Assembly: GCF_000835495.1 (NCBI RefSeq)
Contig: NW_015622544.1
Span: 1 to 18,275 of the forward strand
Source of the DNA: Cladophialophora immunda
Lineage: Eukaryota > Ascomycota > Eurotiomycetes > Chaetothyriales > Herpotrichiellaceae
DNA: 18,275 bases
Direction: 5' to 3'
The position numbers were made by a program, and so were the translations under genes. Under the pieces are notes generated by a model, which saw only the letters and a program-made list of their open reading frames with translations, was not told the origin of the DNA and did no database searches. Positions 10,901 through 18,275 of the stretch are shown here, in pieces. The first letter of the stretch is position 1; the number at the start of each line of letters is the position of its first letter.

Positions 10901-13224
10901 CCTACCGAATAGCGTAAGCTAGGGGGCTAGACCGGTGGGGATTCGTCCGGACCAAACTCCGCCACTAGTACCCCTCCTTCTACTAGCGGTCTCTCGCCCA
11001 GCAGTAGGCTATCGAGGCTCTAGTATACCGGCCACTAGCTACTGATCTCCTAGTATAGCTCCCTACGGGGGCGGGGAAGATAGTAGTGATCGAACTCACT
11101 ACCGTCCTCCACCCAGGGGAGATGACGGTAGTTATAGTACCCTACTATAGTATCCGCGACTAGCTCGTAGCCGGCCTCCGCGACTATAGTATTGACGTGG
11201 ACTCGGTGGATACGCCCTCCCACGCGTAGCGCGCCGTTGACGTCTTGGTTGTCGTACTGGAGACCTAGCACTAAGACCACCAGTTCCGCGCTCTCGTGGG
11301 GCACCTCGCCAGCCACTATCGCCTCACGTAGGTCATCTATAACGAGGCCCACCTAGCCGTTCTTGAGGCCTAGGGCGGCTTTCGCCCCTAGCTCAACGTC
11401 CTTAAGGCCTACCCACTAGGGGTCCCGTGTATCTTCCTATCTACCACAGTGCCTACTGATATATAAGAGCCCCTCTTCACGGCCGCCCAGATCGATCTAG
11501 CGCGCCTAGTTAGCGTCCGCCAGTCATGCAATATCTCCAACATTCGGTGGGAGGTCCATAACTACGACGAGGGCGACCTAGCCGCCTAGCTCCGCCGTAA
11601 GGTACTAGACGGCGCTAACCTCCATACTCTTATTTACCTGATGTCGAAGAAGGAGGGCTACGCCCTAGCCACGACGCTAAGTCTTCCCTTCTACTAGGGC
11701 GACCTCCCCCCGCCCGAGCGGGATGCCCTCCTACGGGACTTTACTACGGCGAGCTCCGTAACCCTCCTCGCCACAACGGCCCTAGGCTATGGGTGGAACG
11801 CGACGGTGGACCACGTCGTCATCGTTAGGGGCGGCTACAACGCTATCATAGTCGCCTAGTAGGTAGGGCGACTCTACCGCCGGCTAGGGCAGGTTAGGCG
11901 CTATACCCTCCTTATCACCTAGCGGGACTGGCACCGCCTACAGCGACTTAGGTCAGTTAATAGGCCATCTAGTCTAGGGAAACGGACGCTATGCAACCTC
12001 GTCCTCGACCCTGTCTGCCGGCGCCAGACGCTTATAGACTACCTGGACGAGCGTCCGTATAGGCGCTGCCGGGGGGAGGACCAGCGCTGCAACGTCTGCG
12101 AAGGGTCGGTCCCTATGATCACGTCCGCCTCACGTACGGCCCCCTTAACCACGACCTAGCTCTTCAGGGCGACAAGTGGCGACCTGGTGACCCCGCGCGG
12201 AGGGCGCCTCCCTCCTCGTGGACTATATACCCCTACCCGGCCGATTCCCTTACTCACGGCAGACGAGATAGATAGTCTACCGATATCAAGCTTCCCCTCG
12301 CCCCTCTACTTAGACGCCGTAATAGAGAGCCCCTCCGACGGACGACAGGGTCCCTAGCCCCATACGACGCCGGCGCGGCTGTCTCCCCATCTCGCTATTA
12401 ACCGCGTCCCCTAGCGGCCGCCGTTCGCGGTATCACGTCCCTCCTCACCCTCCTCAGTCTTAACGGCTAGTCTATCAGTACCCTCCCCTAGGGCCTACGA
12501 CTCCACGACCTCCGCCTCGTCCTTAACCGGGTGGCCGACCTTCTCTAGTAGCTTGGATAGCTCAGGAGACAACTAGACAACTGACCAAGTGAGTGTCCGC
12601 ACCCACATCTCAGAGAGCGTTAACTCCCCCTAGGAGTATCTGCCTATCCCTAGGATTATAGGCGTAATCCTTAAGGCCTAAGCTTAGGGACCTCTCTATT
12701 TCCGTTACTAAGTCGCCCGCCTCCCGCCCTCTAGAGCTCCTCATAAGAGCTAAGACTACCCCTACTAGCTCAGCCTCTCCTCTCTTGGTGAGTCCGTTAA
12801 GCGCCTAGAGAGTAGGTTAGCGGTGGCAAATCGCGTCGACTAGATCTAGCTCCGCTAGAAGAGGGCGCTTCCGCTACTAGCTAGTATATACTAACTACAC
12901 CATAATTACCTCCTCCCCCTCAAACCCCCTAATGTAGCCTACCCGTCAGAGGACTAGTAGTTCTCGTAGCGGTGTCTCTTCTCGGGTATACTTAGTTATA
13001 TCATTGAGGCTACGTTCCAGACGGCCCCCCTCTATCACTATCTATAGGAGGCCTAGGGCTTAGACCCAGAGCGCTAGAGTGCGTAGGCTACCACAAAGGA
13101 CCGTCAGCCCTCCAAGCTAAGTCGCGAGTTACTCCGGCCGGTCCCCTAGTAGCCGCCAAACACACTCAAGATCCATAAAATAGTCTAGGGTATTATACGA
13201 TATCGGTCTATTTTAGCCCTTTAA
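7939..13224 (+). pseudogene. Subtelomeric RecQ-type helicase with OrsD-like zinc-finger N-terminus (TLH-like), RIP-degraded
   Basis: A single frame of about 1,760 codons carries many TAG and some TAA stops, no TGA that I could find, and no frameshift. The N-terminus (about residues 18-142) resembles the OrsD/DUF3505 zinc-finger domain: a MYIIYYKG segment where Tyr probably replaces Cys, a downstream GHH, then CPYDGC (Cys at 8278 and 8293) and ERHP. An acidic Glu run (about 10348-10375), a poly-Ala run (about 10567) and an Asp/Asn-rich linker (about 10786) follow. Helicase motifs: I LPTGAGKI at 11059, Ia VIVPYYS about 11131, II NEAH at 11341, III STTVP at 11440, IV about 11626, V ATTALGYGWNA about 11770, VI about 11857 ending GRLYRRLGQ. 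The RecQ zinc-binding cysteines are at 12016, 12067, 12088 and 12097. Motif I Thr to Ile, motif II Asp to Asn and motif III Ala to Thr all fit RIP. The start (ATA at 7939) and end (TAA at 13222, or the TAG pair near 13147) are uncertain. Telomere-linked RecQ helicases are a known fungal subtelomeric family. Confidence 0.9.
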
Positions 13225-13702
13225 GAACTAGGGAAGGGGGGGAGGCAAGAAGGGACTAGGCCGCGGAAGGGAGATAAGAGGGAGACTATCTAGCTAGGAG
13301 GCGTAGAAGGGCAGTCGCTTATAGCGTCATAGTACGCACTCCCTAGGTTAACTACTACCTTTATTTCATTTTTTGGGTACTTTCTTCGTCTTCTTCATCT
13401 TCTTCTTCTTAGCTATAGAGAGGGTATAGCGATACTATAATAGTAGCTTTAACTCATAAATAGAGGGGTTCCCCCCCTCGCACTTACTATATATTACATT
13501 AATATCGTACTATCAAGGCTTTAACCTATAGTCTAATTAACGTAGTAGCCCCTCAACACTAATGAATTATACCTCTAATAGGTATCTCCCCTTCCCTCCT
13601 ACTAGGGAATCCCCAGCATAACGACACTTTCCTACCTAATCTAACCCCCCCCCCTTTAGTAGTAGGGGTCTCACTAAGTAGTTTGAGTAAGTTAACCCCC
13701 TA
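13225..13702. other. Intergenic spacer
   Basis: Between the helicase end and the next promoter. It contains a CTT/TCT pyrimidine tract (about 13377-13412), short G and C homopolymers (13235, 13472, 13646) and AT-rich stretches. I see no coding frame, RNA gene or repeat similarity that I can support. Confidence 0.5.
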
Positions 13703-13713
13703 CCTATATAAGG
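13703..13713 (+). promoter_or_regulatory. TATA box of the PIP-box gene
   Basis: CCTATATAAGG, identical over 11 bases to the box in front of the helicase (7829-7839). A CT-rich leader (about 13727-13765) follows, then the coding frame. Confidence 0.5.
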
Positions 13714-13840
13714 CCTACCTCGTCCGCTCTCTCTTTCTCGTCCTCCACCGTCCTTTCCTCCTACCTAGGCCGGCCCTCACTAAGGGCACTTAACTTAGTC
13801 CCTCCCTTGAGCTAACGACCTATCCCCTCCCTCGCTGACA

Positions 13841-14731
13841 ATACTTCCCTACGTATATCGCTTAGACTACCCGCCTAAGACACTAAAATAGGCTAGAGCT
13901 CGTTACCGACAATAGGGGCTGAGTACGCAAAACGCTTGCCGTCAGCGGAGATAGGACCGAGATCGGCGGGCCGAGACCCTCCGTAAACGAGAGGTAGACC
14001 GGGGTGAACGTCGACGACGTATGCGCGAGGAGGAGGCCTAGTAGCGCGAGCGCCAGCGCGAGCTCCTCAGATAGGGCCTCATTTCAGCTAAGAAGACATA
14101 GGCCCCTATCTCGGCGAGTCAGACCCGTCTACATCGATTCTTCTCTACGCCTCAGCAAGGCCCTACTAGGGTGGTGAGCCCGCCCCCTTCACCCTCCTCC
14201 AGTCCTAGCGATAGTAACCCTAACCAACTAGAGGAAGAGGGCCTACCACGACACAATAAGGAGGGCGACGACGATAGCGGTAATGGCCATAAGCACAACG
14301 ACTATACTACTAGGGACGATACTACTGATAGTGCCGATAATCTATGCGATTCCAAGGCCCTCTATCCTAATTTGACTACATTATCTCCGTAACTATACCC
14401 TACCACCGACCGTCCTTGGGGACTATTATCACCCTCAGTACGTTCCCCACCTTAAGGGACTAACGTCCCTTAGGTAACCTAATATCGCCCGCCCGGCTAG
14501 GTAATTAAGGAGGACTTCCCAGAGCCTTCCGCCTCCTCATAGAAGGTAATGTTAGCTACGATACTAGAATAGCTATAGCGCATCAGTATCGTCTACTAGG
14601 GGCTTAGGCTGAGGGGGTAAACCTATTTATTATAGGTATTAGGGGAAGAGGAGGTGTTAGGTGGTCACTTGAAGGTGATTAGCTATATGTAAGAGGCTAA
14701 ATAGTGTTCAGAGGTCTAAGATTATGCTATA
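13841..14731 (+). pseudogene. Basic coiled-coil protein with PIP-box-like motif, RIP-degraded
   Basis: One frame, about 297 codons, from an ATA (possible former ATG) at 13841 to TAA at 14729; it can be read upstream to about 13742. Stops inside are TAG/TAA, and the 73 codons at 14171-14392 are uninterrupted. The N-terminal half (13955-14090) is very rich in Arg, Glu and Gln (GERRRRMREEEA), predicted helical or coiled-coil. Next comes QTRLHRFF (14120-14143), which fits the PCNA-interacting PIP-box Q-x-x-h-x-x-a-a. A Ser/Pro stretch and an acidic/Asn-Asp linker follow. The C-terminus (SVQRSKIML) and 3' flank resemble those of the Ulp1 gene. No catalytic domain is visible. It could be an accessory protein of a mobile unit, or a small paralogue lacking the protease domain. 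Confidence 0.6.
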
Positions 14732-14851
14732 ATTAGCTGACCTTACTAGGGCGAGACCTAGATAGAGAAGGTTCTTTATATTCATATTATTAGGTATTCT
14801 CCTAGATAGATAACTAATCTAACTACCTTAATACCTAGCCTTTTATCTATA
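14700..14851 (+). repeat. Shared 3' tail, copy B
   Basis: Direct-orientation counterpart of 2205-2362. It includes the end of the PIP-box gene, the CTATAATTAGCT stop region and the GGTTCTTTATATTC block at 14770. Two genes with different bodies end in the same sequence. Confidence 0.7.
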
Positions 14852-15420
14852 GGGAAATAGAGATATGAGGAATTAGCCTAGGAATAGGTAGAATAGGCGA
14901 TAAGAAGAAGGAGTAGTAAGAGTATTAGGTATTCCTTAATATAGAGTTATTATAAGACTCTAAGTATGAGAGAAGGAAGCTTCTTTTGTACGAGTTATAT
15001 ACTTATCGTACTTATAAGGGGCTATCTATCTTAGTATCTGTTGACCTCAGCCCTAGGGTCCTCAGCCTTATTAGGCCTCAGCCTAGTGTCATTCCTATAA
15101 GTCACTAAAATCCATCTCTTAGGTAGAAGATAGATTTCAGTAATAAGAACACTAGGACTCGGACCTAGATCTTCCTTTATAATTTTGAATGGATTTTCGG
15201 AGTTCTAATATATAAATTAATAAACTTATTATAGGTAGGGGGGTTAAATCTAGCGACTTTTTTTTTTACGTAGGCCCTAAACATTACGGAAGGCTATAGA
15301 GAGATCTACTTACTAGTAGAATACTAATTAAAACTAATGGAGAACTCGTTAAAATAGATAGAATATTAAGTTAATGCTTTAATTAGTCTAGTTAACTTAT
15401 AGCCCTATTTAGCCTAGTCT
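14852..15420. other. AT-rich spacer
   Basis: No supported gene. It contains three CCTCAGCC copies (about 15044-15093), a small hairpin-like pair (ATCCATCTCTTAGG and GATAGATTTCAG, about 15111-15140), a very AT-rich stretch (about 15180-15235) and a T10 run near 15260. It is the last strongly TpA-rich segment before the composition changes. Confidence 0.5.
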
Positions 15421-15479
15421 ACTATGGTAAAATAGTGAGTGAAGTGGGACGAGGCTTTGGTTGAGCCTTGAGCGTCAGA

Positions 15480-15670
15480 ACTAACAATGTCAGTCCTTAC
15501 CGCCAGAGATATTAGTAATCGACCACCTACGCGGCGTTCTATGCCCTAGGAACTTACAGGAACTTATAACGTCAGTCCTTACCACTAATAATGTTAGTAA
15601 TCGTTCGCCTACGCGCCATTATTTACCGCAGAAACTTATAGGGAATGGACCCACTATGCGGCATTCTAAC
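15480..15670. repeat. Short minisatellite with CCTACGCG motif
   Basis: Two units of about 82 bases: GTCAGTCCTTACC at 15489 and 15571, each followed by AGTAATCG and a C-C-TACGCG-type core (near 15524 and 15606). A third partial core (ATGCGGCATTCTAACC) lies near 15655. The core and its AATCG lead are also the hallmark of the larger array at 17479-18275, so the methyltransferase locus is bracketed by related repeats. Confidence 0.7.
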
Positions 15671-15737
15671 CTAGTACGTTTCCCGCAAAAATACTCTTAG
15701 AGCTTAACTAGGTGGTGGACTTAAATAAGTAGAGGAT

Positions 15738-16142
15738 ATGGACATTGATTAGATTGAGCTCTGAGTTCAAGAAACGCCTAAAGTAGCTTACTATGATAAT
15801 AGAAGCCCTACTGATCTATGATATGATGCCCATTCCTATCTAGTAGCCTTATAGCCAGTAGTATCGCCCTTAGGCGTAGAAAGATCGTGTGAACTAAGGC
15901 GAGGTGAACTACTTGCCCTCAGTAGCTAGCAAAACCCCATAGGGGCACTATTTAGTAGGTGTCATTGGGAATCGTACTCTAGTGAATATGGCTGATGTCC
16001 TCAACGCCCTTACTATAGTTGAGGTGGTAGAATAGCCGGAATGATACAAATCCTAGTGGGTTAGGTAGGTGAGGATACTAAGAACCTGAGTACGGCATTA
16101 CTATTCTACTACCTCAACCCCCTCCCCCGGTTACAGTCCTGA
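15738..16142 (+). pseudogene. Possible hypothetical gene fragment
   Basis: A frame starting with ATG (MDID) reads to about 16142 with TAG, TAA and TGA interruptions. It gives ordinary-looking protein such as VQETPKVAYYDNRSPTDL and AHSYLVAL followed by ALFSRCHWESYSSEYG. No family is recognised. It converges on, and slightly overlaps, the methyltransferase pseudogene. A second plus-strand frame over the same interval also looks partly protein-like, so the choice of frame is weak. Confidence 0.3.
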
Positions 16143-17147
16143 ACGCACTAGGGCACATTCTACCACTTCGGCTAGGTCCTCTAATAATAGCTATGGAAAA
16201 TGCATGAGAACCCGGAACCGGGGCTTAAGTCTATCATAAAGCGTACTCCGTACGGTCTCTAGCGATACCTCAGTTACGTATACCGTTGGCGAAGACCGGA
16301 GAGCCTCTTGGTGGACGTCATAGCGCTTATTAACGAAGCCAAGTTCCTACTAGGCAGAGAATGGATAGTGTTTAACGTTAAGGCGTTGGGACGATACCAT
16401 CTGGGTAAGCTGATCTCGAGCTAGTTACTGATCATACGCAGACTCGACGAATTCCTTGAGAGCGACCCGAATCTGATCTCGCGGCGGGGTGGGGACGGGG
16501 TCGATCTGATAGACCACACCGAGCATCGTAGTGTAGTTAGTGGGACTTAGCCACGTCAGAATAATACGACCACTAGGAGCGAGGAGGTAGTCGCGAATAT
16601 TCTCAAGGAGGGGGCCTCGATAGTTAGGGCGGAGATATTCGATAACCTAGTAGATATAGATGACACTAAACTTGAAAGGGACAGGATTAGGCACATTAAC
16701 CATAATCTGATCTACCTAAGCCTACCTAGCACTAGAGTTCTGGTGACGCGCATAGAGAACTTTAGCATTGAGTTACGCAGACTGAATGTTGGATTTGAGC
16801 TGAAAGAGGTCCAAGATGTCAGCCTGAGTAAAGGCGATATTATCACGCCCTTCATTAATAGCACCCTAGATAGCTAAGCTAAGAGATTTTGGGCTGCAAT
16901 CGACCTCAACGGTATAGCGATAAGAAGCCGCGGTAAGACGCGTAACCTAGCCGGTACCGCAGCTAAGATTAAGGACGGTGTCGGTAGGCTATAACCCAGC
17001 CATTCTCACAAAGTATGGAATGGTGAGAAGGTGGAGGCTGAAGTCGAAGTCGTATCTCTTGGCGCCTGAGTCCCACTCTTGCACGGCTTAGTAGATAGTC
17101 ATATAATCGTCTGTGAGCGACGTATCAGGAGAAAGAGGAAGCGCCAT
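16101..17147 (-). pseudogene. Class I SAM-dependent methyltransferase, broken by about ten in-frame stops
   Basis: Starts at a good ATG (17147, MALPLSPDTS) and reads for about 349 codons in one frame without frameshift. Motif I is VLNLSCGTG (residues 58-66, 16950-16976); family consensus is VLDxGCGxG, and both Asp to Asn and Gly to Ser fit G-to-A change after T. Then comes VEVD (residues 80-83, ribose-binding acidic loop), an FTQADILDL segment matching the motif II region, and LLENIRDYLLAPSGRI (near 16565-16610), the usual post-motif strand. Typical small-molecule methyltransferases of this class are 270-350 residues, so the length is complete. Stops are TAG or TAA. The end is at TAG 16101 or TAA 16131. 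The substrate cannot be inferred. It is less mutated than the genes to its left. Confidence 0.85.
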
Positions 17148-17470
17148 AGTTACTAGACAGATTAGTTACTGGACAGATTGAGAGGGAGATGGCTGAAGAT
17201 GAAGACGTTAGTGTAGACTTAAGGAGAAAGAGAAGGAGGATAGTGTTAGGAGAGAGGAAAAAGAGTAAAGAAGGTCAAGAGGAGAAGAGAGAGGGAGAGA
17301 CCTTTAAGTAGTAAAGAAGAAAAAGAGTAAAGAAGGTCAGCTAGAGAGGAGAGAGAGGGGCCTGTAAGGTGGTGGTGAAAGGAAAGAGGCTAAAGAGGCC
17401 ACTAGAGGAAGAGATATCTCTCAGATCAACGGTGAAGAGTGGGATAAGTCAGGTAAAGGCGAGGTAAGGT
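17148..17470 (-). promoter_or_regulatory. Purine-rich 5' region of the methyltransferase, with tandem duplication
   Basis: Read on the minus strand this is a CT-rich promoter or leader just upstream of the methyltransferase ATG. GAAAAAGAGTAAAGAAGGTCA occurs at 17257-17277 and exactly again at 17319-17339 (period 62), with the flanking GAGAGAGG sequence also repeated up to about 17380. No coding frame or clear TATA box was seen. Confidence 0.5.
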
Positions 17471-18162
17471 AGGTTGAATCTCTCTTTGCTCAATCGCTGA
17501 CGGCCAGCAGAACTTATGTAGGCGGCACTATGTCGCTGAGTCTCTCTTTGCTCGATCGCCACTACGCTAGTGATAACCGCCAAATCTTGGAGGTTCTCTT
17601 ATCCTAGATAGTAGTAATCCCTTTCAGTTCGTCATAGGCGCGCACTTATAGATGCTTACGTCTGTTACGGTAAGAGTCTCTTGAGTTAGTTGTGAGCGCG
17701 TGGTGGGCGTAGCAGCATTCCCAGCAGTAAAGCTTTACATAGTTTTGCAAAATAAGATAAGAATAGGCCTTACCGCCAGATCCCTTTACAAGTGATCGCC
17801 TACGCGCCGTGTCAATATTGCCAAATCTTGACGGAATAGTGTATGTTACCAAATGCCCTTATAATCGATCGCCTACGCGCCGTATCAATGTTGCCAAATC
17901 TTGACGGAACAGTCTATGCCACTAAATCCCCTGGCAATCGGTCGCCTACGCGCCATATCAATGTTGACAGACCTCACTAGGGACAGTCTATGCCGCCAAA
18001 TCCCCTAGCAATCGTTCGCCTACGCGGCATACTAGGTTACCAAACCTGGGGGGAACAGTCTAATTGCCAAATCCCTCTTAGGTCGGCCATAGGCGCAGAT
18101 TCTGTAGCGCATATGGTCAATACTGGCGGCTTAATTGGCAATTACGCACTATCCTACGCGGT

Positions 18163-18201
18163 AAAGGGTTACTCAATCTATGCTTTGCCAGGGGAATATC
18201 T
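18163..18201. repeat. 39-base direct repeat, copy 1
   Basis: Contains GTTACTCAATCTATGCTTTG and a GGGGAATATCT end. It matches 18237-18275 with one mismatch at a distance of 74, the same period as the neighbouring units. Confidence 0.9.
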
Positions 18202-18236
18202 TCATACGATCGCCAGCTTGCGCAGTGCGGCGCGGC

Positions 18237-18275
18237 AAAGAGTTACTCAATCTATGCTTTGCCAGGGGAATATCT
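18237..18275. repeat. 39-base direct repeat, copy 2 (window edge)
   Basis: Second copy of 18163-18201, ending at the last base of the window. The near identity indicates recent duplication or homogenisation compared with the older units to the left. Confidence 0.9.

Larger units (their letters stand above)
17479..18275. repeat. GC-richer minisatellite array, 62 to 74-base period
   Basis: Diverged tandem units. TCTCTCTTTGCTCRATCGC lies at 17479 and 17541. The core CGCCTACGCG lies at 17797, 17870, 17943 and 18017 (spacing 73, 73, 74), each followed by variants of ATATCAATGTTGCCAAATC and CAGTCTATGCC. Related degenerate cores (GTCATAGGCGCGC near 17633, GGCCATAGGCGCAG near 18085, CCTACGCGG near 18153) extend the pattern, which reaches the window edge. 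CpA and TpG are common here, unlike in the left part of the window. The 68-codon frame at 17646-17852 is a repeat by-product. Confidence 0.85.

Noticed and set aside
8116..11352. Several minus-strand frames of 60 to 104 codons and one plus frame at 8373
   Set aside because: They are antisense or out-of-frame shadows of the helicase, which has recognisable motifs in order in a single frame.
100..13224. TAG (and TAA) read as an amino acid through a variant genetic code
   Set aside because: Stops fall at both Gln and Trp-type positions, and conserved sense residues are changed in the same CpA/TpG contexts (Thr to Ile, Asp to Asn, Cys to Tyr). RIP explains all of these; recoding does not.
14215..14229. 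Interstitial telomere-like CCCTAACC (also near 10548)
   Set aside because: Only a single unit, inside coding frames where it encodes ordinary residues.
15039..15150. Solo LTR beginning TGTTGACC and ending AAGAACA
   Set aside because: No target-site duplication (GTATC versus CTAGG), no second copy in the window and no primer-binding site or polypurine tract.
16140..16877. Long plus-strand frame with few stops, ending in TAA at about 16877
   Set aside because: It is the complement of the methyltransferase, which shows SAM-binding motif I, an acidic loop and a start codon; the plus-strand reading matches no family.
17479..18275. CRISPR-like array
   Set aside because: Units are tandem without unique spacers, diverged throughout, and the genome is fungal.

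Overview
The window is a left chromosome end from a filamentous ascomycete (Pezizomycotina). It opens with a CCCTAA telomere tract, and the rest is a subtelomere with no intact gene. Long reading frames of 1 to 5 kb can be followed by eye, but all are peppered with in-frame stops, almost always TAG or TAA, while frameshifts are rare. Key residues are changed at TpG/CpA sites (TGC to TAC, ACA to ATA, GAC to AAC). This is the signature of repeat-induced point mutation (RIP, CpA to TpA). It points to repeats that were silenced and have since been held with few indels. Stop positions below were read by hand, and no database search was possible.

Layout. 1-98: telomere. 100-2238 (+): 3' part of a gene encoding a Ulp1/C48 SUMO-type cysteine protease, cut off at its 5' end by the telomere itself. 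2205-2362: 3' tail of that gene, shared with a second locus at 14.7 kb. 2395-3660: AT-rich minisatellite. 3642-7618 (-): large unrecognised gene. 7619-7938: divergent promoter region with TATA-like boxes on both strands. 7939-13224 (+): very large subtelomeric RecQ-type helicase with an OrsD/DUF3505-like zinc-finger N-terminus. 13225-13840: spacer with a TATATAAGG box identical to that of the helicase. 13841-14731 (+): small basic coiled-coil gene with a PIP-box-like peptide, whose 3' end resembles that of the Ulp1 gene. 14852-15420: AT-rich spacer. From about 15.42 kb the base composition changes: CpA and TpG become common again. This distal part holds a class I SAM methyltransferase pseudogene (16101-17147, -), a weak convergent frame (15738-16142, +) and GC-richer minisatellites with a common CGCCTACGCG motif on both sides (15480-15670 and 17479-18275).

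How the genes may work together (inference). The protease, helicase, PIP-box protein and unknown gene sit in one heavily RIPped block. Two share 3' ends and two share a TATA core. A reasonable reading is a decayed telomere-associated repeat unit that once carried DNA-replication and SUMO-related functions, comparable in position to the telomere-linked RecQ helicases (TLH) of other fungi. The methyltransferase segment is probably the start of chromosome-specific accessory sequence.
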